Source: Dryococelus australis
Lineage: Eukaryota > Arthropoda > Insecta > Phasmatodea > Phasmatidae
Assembly (NCBI GenBank): GCA_029891345.1
Contig: CM057009.1
Span: 311,278,166-311,342,165 of the forward strand
Direction of reading: 5' to 3'
Length of the DNA stretch: 64,000 bases
A program made the position numbers and the translations under genes. Positions 46,701-56,799 of this stretch are shown here, one piece after another. How positions within the stretch are numbered: the stretch's first letter is position 1; every line of letters begins with the position of its first letter. The notes under the pieces are model-generated. The model was not told the DNA's origin and searched no databases. It saw only the letters and a list, made by a program, of their open reading frames with translations.

Positions 46701-47189
46701 GAATTTATTTCGACTTTATTTATACTGGCGAAGTTAAGGCTTCAATGCTTTCTCTTACACTTAACCAGGTATAACTCAGTGTACTCATAAATAAACATAA
46801 ATAAAAAGAAAAATACTTACATTAACAAAAAGGCTAAAAAGATATATGATAGTTCAAAAAGTAATAAATGTGAAAAAGATCAGTGGTTTCATATTATGTA
46901 CATAACTTGAGCAGGACTAGAGACAAGGCAATGTTTAAAGAAACTAAATTTAAAATAGCACAATAATACTGATCAACAATAAAACAAAATTTGTTTCATA
47001 ATCCGCATTACCAAACATAAATATAAATCTACATAACCTATAAACTAACTGAGAGGAAAACAACATATTGAATCTTAGCTCATTAAAATAAATAAACATA
47101 TATACAATAATAACTTACATATTATGAAAACTGAATGCAGTAAAAATTAAAATTAATTCAAGAATGGACAGCAACAATTTACACATCGA
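46700..47189 (-). other. LINE 3' UTR region
   Basis: AT-rich DNA directly downstream (minus strand) of the LINE stop codon, with ATAAATAAA-type tail-like words at 46786-46805. The exact 3' end is not clear. Confidence 0.4.
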
Positions 47190-49139
47190 TCAAAGGTGTA
47201 GGTAAAGTGTACGATTATTCCATGCTCGTGCGACATGGAAGGTGAAAGAATTTGCATATACCTGGGTTTAGTGAGCTGGAATATTTAACAGAGATGTATT
47301 TTCAGCACGCGTGTTAATAGCGTGGTAATCCTCCAAGGTTTCCAGCCAAGTGTGTACGTATTCTGGCGTTGTAATATACGAGGATAGTATATTGTACGCT
47401 AGTGTGAGACTGTGGAACTGACGTCGTTCGTCCACACGTAACCAGTTTAGTTTATCAAAGTAAGGAGACAAGTGATCACGTGATTTTAGGTTGAACACAA
47501 GTCTTACACAAGAATTTTGTATGCGTTGAATTTCGGCAGTCAAATTTTGCGCGATGTCTCCATAAACCATGTCACAATAATAAAAAATAGGGAATATCAG
47601 CGACTGTACCAATGTTAATTTTGCTTTATGTGGTAGAAAATTCTTAAGCCTATAGAGGTTATGTATTACAGCGTATGATCTCCGACAAACAGAGTTTATG
47701 TGACCCGACCATGAGAGTGTATCATTGAAAACAACAACTAACGTTTTTACCTCATTGAACAGAGGAATAATCTCACCGGCCAGCACAATATCATGGAAAG
47801 CCAATCTATAACATTCCTTTAAAATTCTACGAGATGCGATTAATAAACACTGTGTCTTCGCAGTATTCAATTTTAACTTATTTCTGCTGCACCAAAGGTT
47901 GGGTCATTATTTATGTCCTTAATTAAAGAGCTGATTAGTTTCGGAGAAGCAGATGAATACAACTGGAGATCATCCGCGTATAAATGATAACGACATTTTT
48001 TTAGCACCGATGATATGATATTAATAAATAAGGAAAAAAGATGTGGCCCAAGCACATAACCCTGAGGAACTCCTAAGTGCATAGGTTGCCATCTCAACTT
48101 TTTACCATTAATGACTACACATTGATGACTACCTTTAAAACCAGTATAGTTACATGACTTCTATAGATGGACATTCTGATAGAGTCTGCGATATCTATAA
48201 GAGCAGTGCTGGTGCTATTTCCTGAACGGGACCCGAATTGGTAACTGTCGAATAATTCGTTGTCATTCCCATATTTATACACTTGTTGATGTACTAGGAA
48301 CCCTGATGCTTTCGACAATGCTGGTAAATACTAATGGGCCGTAAATCCTCTAAGACAGTCGTACTGGTGCACTTAGCAAGTGGTTTCACAATTGTATATT
48401 TCCAAGAAGTGGTAAAGAAACTAGCTGACAGCGAGTCGTAGAAAATATCAGTAATGAAAGGTAATAAAATGTGCGTTATTTTATGAATGAAACGAATACT
48501 AACACAGTCCGGTCCTTCTGCTTTAGACTTGACGCGCATATTAGCTCTGTAAGTTTCCTTTAGGGATACACGTCGAAAATATAATAAGTTGCGTCGAGAT
48601 TCATTCTCTACTCTATGATGATTTATATCAGTCGTGTCCGTTATATCACCTACAGCCTGTTTACAACATGAAGACTGTACAAAGTAACAGTTGAACTCTT
48701 CTGGAGAAATGTTTAAAGGCGAGCTGAAATTAGTTTTACATATACCGATCCATAGGTTACATAGCCTTTTTGAAAAAATCACCAGAGGTTCTGTCATGAA
48801 ACCAAATAAGTCGAGTGAGCAGAGCATTTTAGCACGCCTAACCAACTGTGTGTATTTGTTGCTCAGCATCCTGTACTGTTCGAAACTGTCAGCTGCAAGG
48901 ACATTGATTCTTATGTCCCGTTTATATATGGAGTAAGCATTGTCACGTTTTATCATCAACTGAACAATATCATTCGTCAGCCACGGAGCAGGTGGTTTGT
49001 TACTCGTCTAGTTCTAACTGGCACCGTCCTGTTGTACAAATCTGCGATCATCTGACTGAAACGGCAAATTTTCTTGTCAAGATTAGCAATCGCGTTTACT
49101 TCTTGCCATGGCATCAGTGCCGTGTCACTGTTCAAGTTG
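47190..49139 (-). pseudogene. LINE reverse transcriptase, broken
   Basis: In order on the minus strand: the N-terminal linker (APWLTNDIVQL, DSFEQYRMLSNKYTQLVRRA), fingers (KAEGPDCVSIRFIHKI, WKYTIVKPLAK, LEDLRPISI), the QFGSRSGNST segment, LGVPQGYVLGPHLFSLFIN, the catalytic YADD (YHLYADDLQLYSS, near 48000), and the thumb/C-terminus (HINSVCRRSYAVIHNLYRLK, CVRLVFNLKSRDHLSPYFDK). Palm motif A is missing: SIRMSIYRS is joined almost directly to GSHQCVVINGKKLRWQP, a deletion of several dozen codons near 48120. A TAA at 47268-47270 interrupts the frame, which continues (YANSFTFHVARAWNNRTLYL) to TGA at 47190-47192. Frames shift near 48977, 48300 and 48100. The clade is within the Jockey/CR1/L2 group. 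Confidence 0.9.
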
Positions 49140-49870
49140 TCAGTATCGATATTTTTAAAATCTCTGTAAGTAATTATTTTGGGTTTAAATTTAGGAGGAC
49201 GCAGTTTATATGACAGGAATATAAGATCATGAAATGAAATACCTGGAGCAGAGGTCTGCCCGTGCGTCAGAATAAGTTTAGGTTTAGACGTAAACATTAG
49301 ATCAATCCAGGCTGTTTTGAATGGCCCCAAGCGGGCAGACTGTAATATTCATACACGACAAAGTAGTTAGTAACTTAGTGGCTTCATTTGTGTTAGATAG
49401 AAGGTTTATATTGAAGTCTCCCATAATAATACATTGCTCGTAACCTGCAATCAAATTTGACAACGCTTCTTCAAAGTCAGACAGATATGCATCCTTCAGT
49501 GGCCGATAAACTACTGCTAATCGAACTTTGTTCGGTGGGATTGTTAACTCAATGATGATAAATTCTGACTTCCCTGCGTACACGGAGGGTGAAGATGAGA
49601 GAATTTTATGTTTAATATTATTACCCCTAACGTAAATGGCCACTCCACCACCACCCTTATTTATACGGTCATTACGCAAAATTTTATAACGAGATATGCC
49701 AACAAGCAATGATGAAAGGTTGGGTTTTATCTATGATTCACTTATTAAAATCGCATGCATAGAGAGTGGCATAAAAATTATCCTCACTTCATCAATGTGC
49801 CGCAGCAAAGACTAGGAATTGTTGTGAGCAACTTGTAAACAGTCAGTATAGGGGGACAGAGCGTTGCTAA
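49140..49870 (-). pseudogene. LINE AP-endonuclease domain, broken
   Basis: Minus strand: AHNNSQSLLRHIDEVRIIFM, HAILISES (stop) IKPNLSS, KGGGGVAIYVRG, IIIELTIPPNKVRLAVVYRP, IIMGDFNINLL, and GISFHDLIFLSY. The family's GDFN motif is intact. The usual S-D-H-D ending is S-F-H-D, so the catalytic aspartate is replaced, and the frame shifts near 49305. It lies between ORF1 (50363-51960) and the reverse transcriptase as in an ordinary non-LTR element. Confidence 0.88.
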
Positions 49871-49889
49871 GGTGCGTCTGAGGGCCAGC

Positions 49890-50360
49890 TATGGAGGAGG
49901 GACACAGTTGGAAACGGCGGGTGCCAGGACTCGACAACACTACATCACCATAAGGAGGGCAGCCCATTACAGAAAATTGAAAAAGTGATTAACTAACTTA
50001 CTTTGATGCCTACGATTCCAACAACTATACAACTAGAAGCCATATTTATACAAACGTACATAATACACACACACACACACACACACATAGTATGAACCAA
50101 CACAGGATAATATTAGATGTTAGTGATTTAAATAATTACATATTAGTAGTTTAAAGGAAAAACCCTATTAGTGGGTAAATACAGTTGCACACGGAAATAG
50201 GAAATTACCAACGTATCGAAGCAACTACTATAAAAAAATAGAAATTTATAAGTTCAGTTACTTGTTTGTAGCTTAAAGATTAATAGACAGTAAAAGTAAA
50301 GTGTTACGAATATGTAGATACTGGTAACGAGCAATCAGTCTACTTCACTTTGCCGTCTCA
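49890..50360 (-). other. inter-ORF spacer of the LINE
   Basis: Between ORF1 stop and the endonuclease start; contains a (CA)n tract at 50064-50088. No coding sense. Confidence 0.45.
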
Positions 50361-50362
50361 AG

Positions 50363-51960
50363 TTATTCTGAAGTAGAAATTTGGAAACGGCGTGCGCCAC
50401 TTTTAACAACAATCCTACCATCTGCAGTCCACTTGTGTAGGCCATGCTTCGCAATGGAAGCATTTAGCAGCGCAAGGCGTTCCATTATAAGGTCCACACG
50501 AATGGTCACACCAAATATGGAAGGAAGCGTTTCGCGCGGAACACTTCATTGCGCCGTCGTTAAGAAGTGAATTTCACAAGTATTGGACGAGGCTTACCTT
50601 CATTTTTAGCACCCACACTGATGTTGACATGCGTTAGCTGCAGCTTGTAGTGCACCACATCTAGTACAAGTGCGTCGGTATGTTGTTTCTTGCTCTCCGG
50701 GATGCCGAGCACACGTCGGTATGTTGTTTCTCTCTCTCCTGGATGCCGAGCACACGTCGGTATGTTGTTTCTCTCTCTCCGGGATGCCGAACACACGTCG
50801 GTATGTTGTTTCTCGCTCTCCGGGATGCCGAACACACGTCGGTATGTTGTTTCTCGCTCTCCGGGATGCCGAACACACGTCGGTATGTTGTTTCTCTCTC
50901 TCCTGGATGCCGAGCACACGTCGGTATGTTGTTTCTCTCTCTCCGGGATGCCGAACACACGTCGGTATGTTGTTTCTCGCTCTCCGGGATGCCGAACACA
51001 CGTCGGTATGTTGTTTCTCGCTCTCCGGGATGCCGAACACACGTCGGTATGTTGTTTCTCGCTCTCCGGGATGCCGAACACACGTCGGTATGTTGTTTCT
51101 CGCTCTCCGGGATGCCGAACACACGTCGGTATGTTGTTTCTCTCTCTCCTGGATGCCGAGCACACGTCGGTATGTTGTTTCTCTCTCTCCGGGATGCCGA
51201 ACACACGTCGGTATGTTGTTTCTCGCTCTCCTGGATGCCGAGCACACGTCGGTATGTTGTTTCTCGCTCTCCGGGATGCCGAACACACGTCGGTATGTTG
51301 TTTCTCGCTCTCCTGGATGCCGAGCACACGTCGGTATGTTGTTTCTCGCTCTCCGGGATGCCGAACACACGTCGGTATGTTGTTTCTCGCTCTCCGGGAT
51401 GCCGAACACACGTCGGTATGTTGTTTCTCGCTCTCCGGGATGCCGAACACACGTCGGTATGTTGTTTCTCGCTCTCCGGGATGCCGATCACACGTCGGTA
51501 TGTTGTTTCTCGCTCTCCGGGATGCCGAACACACGTCGGTATGTTGTTTCCCGCTCTCCGCGATGCCGAGCACACGTCGGTATGTTGTTTCTCGCTCTCT
51601 GGGATGCCGAACACACGTCGGTATGTTGTTTCTCTCTCTCCGGGATGCCGAACACTCGTCGGTATGTTGTTTCTCGCTCTCCTGGATGCCGAACACTCGT
51701 CGGTATGTTGTTTCTCGCTCTCCTGGATGCCTAACACACGTCGGTATGTTGTTTCTCTCTCTCCGGGATGCCGAACACACGTCGATATGTTGTTTCTCGC
51801 TCTCCGGGATGCCGAACACACGTAGGTTGGACCGCTGCTGATAATGCTCAAGCTCGTCTTGTGCAAGGAAATGCTCGCGCTTCGCTTCCCTAAGTCTTCC
51901 ATAGAGACCTCCAAACTCGCTTGTATGCAGGCTCGGATAGCAGTTCTCGTGGAAGCTTCC
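50363..51960 (-). pseudogene. LINE ORF1 protein with internal minisatellite
   Basis: On the minus strand a coiled-coil-like lead (REAKREHFLAQDELEHYQQR) runs into SNLRVFGIPESEKQH, the start of the RRM-type core of LINE ORF1 proteins (family consensus DELEQYxRRNNLRIFGIPE). After the array come ALVLDVVHYKLQLTHVNIS and NEGKPRPILVKFTS, then RRRNEVFRAKR beyond a stop, then in another frame GVTIRVDLIMERLALLNASI and HKWTADGRIVVKSGARRFQI, ending TSE-TAA (50363-50365). These C-terminal blocks are standard ORF1. The same reading frame stays open from FGIPE through all 28 repeat units to ILVKFTS. It lies upstream of the endonuclease/RT on the same strand. Confidence 0.85.
50674..51821 (-). repeat. 41-bp x28 array inside LINE ORF1
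   Basis: Twenty-eight units of exactly 41 bp (GTCGGTATGTTGTTTCTCGC then TCTCCGGGATGCCGAACACAC). Variants are TCTCTCTC for TCGCTCTC, CCTGGATG for CCGGGATG and CGAGCAC for CGAACAC. The unit is a piece of ORF1 coding sequence (VFGIPESEKQHTD). Because 41 is not a multiple of three and the unit lacks stops, several frames on both strands are open, giving spurious ORFs of 350-430 codons. Confidence 0.98.
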
Positions 51961-52126
51961 ACCTGAGCTTGTGCGGAACGTAGTGCCGTGGCGTACGAGC
52001 TTTAAGTTGGGTATACAATCAAAAAACTATGCGTTGATGATCATGCAGAGGACAACACTGCCACTTACACCGCTAAGCGCTAGGCTCTGAACTAGCGTTC
52101 AGTGTTCTCGTCGCACTGCGTGTTAA

Positions 52127-53562
52127 GACTATTCACAGTAAAGTAAGCCCTCTTGAAAGCACTCTCATTTGTAATAGGCCTAATGGTCAGCAAATATATT
52201 TTATTTTAGCCGTAGACGTTAACTTCCGAGTTCGGTGAACTATGCACACTGTATTTATTACTTACACGGCAATATTCACTCTAAATTCGGATGAGTGGGA
52301 AACCACCGATTCGCAGTGAAATTCCACTACACTAATCAGTGAAAATGGCTCCACTCAGAATCACTGGAAAATCGCTGATTGTGTAAGTGAAATAATTTCA
52401 CTGATTGAATTAGTGACGTGAAACGATTTCTCTGGTTGAATAAGTGACGACCTACAGTGGCGAGTTAAGTATTGTTTTTATTGAATGTACGCAAATACCC
52501 ACGTGAAATATTTACGAATATTTACTACTTGTGCAACTTAATGTAGTTTAAAAAAGAAAAAATTTCCGCAGGTGGCCAGGATTGAACTCGCGCGCCCTTC
52601 GACTGTAGGCCGTTGCCCTACCATCTTTCTTTTTTGCCGTAGTGGTAATTGTTGTTGTAGTTGACGAGCTCAAGTTAGACTGACTTATTAACAAATTTGC
52701 AGTGCGTCAAGGGAACTGAATATCTGCCGCGTGGGGGGATCACCGGGGCGCGAGCCCGCGATCCGCCGACTACAGGACGGCCACAATACCCCACAGCTAT
52801 GAGGGCAGGGCTATCAATTTGAGCTTCCACACCGAGTTGAAATTATAGGAGGGAAATATATATTACAGTTCCACTGTGAAATCGTGTAATTTTAAGTTCT
52901 ATGTTCATACTTTTCGTGTTTGATTTGATTGGCACCGTTAGGATTGTTAAAACGAATAGTATATATGAGTGCACTCTCTTCGCCACATTAAATGCATTTT
53001 AAACCTTCAACCAGAGCGCTGTGACGATTACATGGAATCGAAATGAAAACGTATAAACGGAATGAAAGGATGTGTGTTCGTATTACGTCGTAAAGTGGCA
53101 TTTTGAAACACGAATAACATTTTAGAAAGTATTTTGTATTATTAGTGTTATTCGTTTATTCGTTGTTACGTCACTTAGCGGTCATTTTTAAACGATGTTC
53201 GACGGCGGTCATTTTTCACGCAGTTTCACACGGAGAGTCAGCTACACAGATGTTTCACTGGTCTATTAGTCAAAAATAAACCACTGAGTAAACAGTGGAA
53301 AAAAGACTGGGGAATCAGTGGGAAATATCACTGAATCAATCAGTGAAGAAATATGGCATTTCTTCACCGGTTCATCAGTTAAATTACCTGAAGTGACTGA
53401 TGTATCAGTCAGATACGTGTGACTGATTGAAACAGTGAAATTCTCACTGATTCAGATTTAGAGTGTTTACCTACGTAAAATTGCGGTTAAAAGCATAAAA
53501 AAAGGCTGAAAGAAAAAAAAGTAACTAGGGCCTCAGAAGTGCTCATTTTACCGTGAACAGCT
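52127..53562. mobile_element. MITE (family B) split by another element
   Basis: Starts GACTATTCACAGTAAAGTAA; interior GTAGACGTTAACTTCCGAG; resumes after 53465 with TTTACCTACG... AGGCTGAAAGAAAAAAAAGTA, GCTCATTTTACCGTGAACAGC. Without the insert it aligns with 23767-24002 (GTTACTTA...CAGTATTTACATTA). Confidence 0.88.
52277..53465. mobile_element. CACTA-like non-autonomous transposon
   Basis: Terminal repeats CACTCTAAATTC / GATTTAGAGTG enclose 1,189 bp. Both subterminal regions are crowded with CACTGATT, ATCAGTG and CAGTGA words in both orientations, a known property of CACTA/En-Spm relatives. Comparison with the empty MITE site (AATATTTAC) indicates a 2-bp (TT) or possibly 3-bp target duplication. 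No transposase frame. Inside, 52565-52620 and 52735-52800 resemble tRNA-like 3' halves (GGATTGAACTCGC, CGGGGCGCGAGCCCGCG), probably from older SINEs. Confidence 0.75.
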
Positions 53563-53879
53563 TATACTTATGGGTCACTGAACGGTGACGCGAATTGGTT
53601 GAAAGTCTGTAGGAAGGTTCAGCGCCCGACCCTTGAGTACTATTGCACGTATCTGACGCGTATATTATGAGCTATAGCGATTGGAAAAAGCTATTCTTAG
53701 CCGTCTTGTAGTACTCTGAAATGGTGTTTCTAACGTCCGTGCGTTATTGAAAGTACTCAACAGCTCCCGTAGCTTGCGTAGATCAACACATTGAACGCTC
53801 GTTTAACAGTTTCTAGGGAAAACGTGTATCTCAAACACCCTGCAGAGAAAACTTGCGTCTAGCCTGTCTAATTTACTTT

Positions 53880-54250
53880 TGTTCCCAACTTCCTAACCTT
53901 GTATAACACAACCATATTCAAACTCAGCATACCTCAATGCAAGATTTTCCTAGCAAAGGAGCTAATTTTTGTGAACATATATAATGATGAATATGTTCAT
54001 ACACAAGCCTTGTTAACATTTCTTATGCTTATGTTACTGTAAATAACAGTTTCCCGCCAACAACACCGGCAGCTCTTATCTGATTGGTCGCCACCACACA
54101 AGTTCTATTTATGATATAAAATATAACTCTTACTTTTAGTGCTCCACAACTTGCTAAGATACATTGGAAACCAATGCACAATAAAACACACTTTCATTTA
54201 TTTAACGCTTATTTTTTCAATTTTATACCCAGCTTTAGTTAAATTTTGTT
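53880..54250. other. no gene recognised
   Basis: AT-rich DNA with a CCGGCAG...CTGATTGGTCG (inverted CCAAT) near 54066-54090; otherwise nothing supported. Confidence 0.35.
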
Positions 54251-54253
54251 TGC

Positions 54254-54693
54254 ATGAAGCGGAGGAATAGCCTGCCTGAAAGTGTAGCTTTAGCAGGTCT
54301 TCAGAGAATTTGTAAGCAAGCAGGAACGGACAATACTAGGGATTCCCTTGGACCGGAAACAAGGTTTATTGCAAACACGCAGGCAGCGAGGCTGCCGCGG
54401 CGCCAGGAAGGCAGAACGTGCCCCGAACACAGGAGCCAGGACACGACCCTGGTCCCTGGGGATGACCTCCCTAAAGCGGTCAGACTACCTGCAGGGGCAT
54501 CGCTCCCGCCACCGCCAGGCCGGAACTATTGTCTGGGCGAGGCTGGAGGTTCCCGTGCGGGTCCCTGGAGACTTGCTGTCCCTAGCTGCCAACTCTCCTC
54601 CCCTCGGCGGCGAACTTCAAACACGCCGCCGCTTGTGTAGCGGTGAATGACCTGATGCCTGAAGCTTGCTTGCTTCACACCCTGGACGTTACA
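54254..54693. other. GC-rich block, possibly LTR-like
   Basis: Markedly GC-rich compared with its flanks and open in two plus frames (128 and 100 codons), neither protein-like. On the minus strand it begins TGTAACGTCCAGGG at 54693, contains AATAAACC near 54365-54370, and could be a decayed LTR. No matching end or target duplication was found, so the class is open. Confidence 0.3.
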
Positions 54694-54788
54694 GAACCTC
54701 GTCGCAGAACATTAATTATTTTATAAGTATGTAAAATATCATTCAATAAAGCAAGAGTTCCAACCTCTGTCTCCCGAGGCATTTCTGT

Positions 54789-55127
54789 TTAATGCATGGA
54801 TAATTTAGAATTCTTTCCTGTCGACTGGGTTTTTACGTTGTCTTTGAAGGGTTTTCCCGGTCTCTTCCAGTTATCCTCGTAACTATAAGTACACTCAGGG
54901 AGGTAGTCATAGTCCCAATCTCTGGCCATGGCTGCCCAATCCCTTTCTGCCGCGATGCATGCCCCCTTGCATGATTTCCTTTCCTTGTAGGCGTAAGGGG
55001 CTAGCCCTGAGACGCAATAGGATCCCGCCCTACCCACCGGGTTTCCACCACTTAGTAATAGGGTAGTTAGAAAAAAAAATATCCCCGCTCGTCCTACCCA
55101 GTATTGCTCAAGTACTTCCTTAGACAT
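54789..55127 (-). CDS. possible small secreted or transposon-derived ORF, 112 aa
   Basis: The frame is protein-like: a short polar start, a hydrophobic core (IFFFLTTLLLSGG, residues 17-29), then an exterior-type domain with four Cys (two as CKGAC) and many Trp/Tyr (RDWAAMARDWDYDYLPECTY, DNWKRPGKPFKD). The N-terminus could be a signal peptide. Alternatively, ATTGCGTCTCAG at about 55010 is a splice acceptor and only the last ~72 residues are an exon. No family recognised. It ends 64 bp before the GC-rich block's plus-strand AATAAA region and 64 bp before the hAT insertion on the other side. Confidence 0.3.
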   Translation of the reverse strand: MSKEVLEQYWVGRAGIFFFLTTLLLSGGNPVGRAGSYCVSGLAPYAYKERKSCKGACIAAERDWAAMARDWDYDYLPECTYSYEDNWKRPGKPFKDNVKTQSTGKNSKLSMH

Positions 55128-55190
55128 GACTACATGTTCTGTAGGAGAAATTGTGAGCTCTGCTGTAGGAACTTAATATACAGATGCAGA

Positions 55191-56770
55191 CAGTGACGGC
55201 TGGTGAATTTTGAATCTGGGAGGGCTGTGGCGATCCTAACTCAGATAATTAATTACAAGTAGCATTTTGTAAATGGGCACAGTGATAAATATTTTGCGTA
55301 CGACAGGCTTATGTAAGTGTAGTTTGTGCAGCTAAATATAAACATTAAGTACGGTTGTTTGAAGAAAAACGTATCATCACTCGATTTGTAATTGTCAACA
55401 CACTGTGGCCACTGGTTCAGATCTAATCACTAGCACAGGTATTTGTTTGTTTAAGTTAGTGTAAGTTATATACCTTCCAATCAGTACCCATGTGGTGTGG
55501 TACATTACACGAGACGATCAGAAATTAGATGATAATAATACTAATTCTACTATACTAACGAAGATGATAACTTAAATATACTAAAACAAACGTTTTTAAA
55601 ACCCAATACTAATTTACATACAGTACATACAAAATGCATGTCAAATTTAAATTAGAGGTTGAAAGTGGCTATCTTAATTGATGTATTTGTAAACAAAATC
55701 CATTCGTCAACCTGTACGCGCTATCTAACTGGCAATGAATATTCACCTTACCAATCACTGAAAATTGTATGGCATTATTTATATGCTGTGAACATGATGT
55801 ATATTTTTTGTCTCCCAAATGTTTCAATTCTTTTACCCAATTGACAGTCCACGCAGGATCATTAGGTTTCACTAGCAAAAAAAAAAAAATGAAACAAAAC
55901 AACGCATTTCTAACTTCACACCCTCAAAGCCAGTCCGCGAAATTATTTGAACTTAACGAATTTTCGCATATACGAACCACTACGTTTACCATCGTGGCTT
56001 TGTTGTTTTGTTATATATACCTGTGGCCTTTCTGGTCCAAAATTTATAAGCTCTAGTTTATTCCCGTAATTCAAAATCTTTGTCATAATAAGGTTTTAAA
56101 TGATACTCACTGAATTACCCATTATTTACAAGTTTACATAGCACGACATGAACAACACTTCAACACTGCTTCTGACCGATGATCACGGCTCATCATTAAC
56201 AACAAACTTGTTAAGAATATTACACACGACTTTTAAAGATGTCTATAATTAAAAACTATTTGAAATAAATACAAGCATTGTTAAGAAATGTGTTTGACAA
56301 CTGCAAAAGAGCGGAGCGCGAAAGTGCGCCTAAAAAATATATAGTATATAACTGTAGAACACATTCTGTTTACAGTGAAATTGGAAGTTCCAGTTTTGGT
56401 GGCCTTATCAAGTCCCAGAAAACCGTTGTCAGGGGCGCGCCCAGCTGTCTCTGATTTACAGCATGTGATTGGCTGAAAAGTGGCGAGCCCCTGAAGTTTC
56501 CCCTCCCTCCCCCCGCGTCGATATCATACTGTTATGGCCATCTCTCTCTACTCGCTCCAGCCACTTCGGGCCGAATAATCTGTAGTCCCATAGCTCGACA
56601 TTTCCAAAAACGTTTCCTTCGTGACAAGAGACTCGTCCATCTCAAAAACATTGCCTGCGAAATAACCGTATTCGTACCCAGTATTATTTGCTGAGTAGTA
56701 GATAAGTAGAGGTTTGCATTCTGAGATGTTATTAGGAGGACTGCGCCACGCAGCCCTCCCTCAGCCACTG
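55191..56770. mobile_element. 1.58-kb non-autonomous hAT with 8-bp TSD
   Basis: Left end CAGTGACGGCTGGTGAATTT leading to GGGAGGGCTGTGGCG; right end (complement) CAGTGGCTGAGGGAGGGCTGCG. Flanking 8-mers are GATGCAGA (55183-55190) and GTTGCAGA (56771-56778), 7 of 8 identical. The interior is AT-rich with only short frames; no transposase domain is seen. A GC-rich patch at 56430-56530 includes GGGGCGCGCCC and ATTGGCTG. Confidence 0.87.
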
Positions 56771-56799
56771 GTTGCAGATGCAATCACAGAAAAGCCCAC

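Larger units (their letters stand above)
52063..53875 (-). repeat. inverted repeat, right arm (interrupted)
   Basis: Complement of 45575-46005. The arm is split at about 52127-53562 by a MITE that itself carries a CACTA-like element. Outside those insertions about 430 bp align with the left arm in opposite orientation. Confidence 0.8.

Noticed and set aside
50560..51962. Long ORFs of 350-430 codons on both strands
   Set aside because: They are frames through the 41-bp array, whose unit has no stop in most frames. Only the minus frame with FGIPE and KPRPILVKF has meaning, as LINE ORF1.
52565..52800. Two tRNA-like sequences
   Set aside because: Only B-box-like halves (GGATTGAACTCGC, GCGAGCCCGCG) inside a transposon. 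No full A box or acceptor stem.
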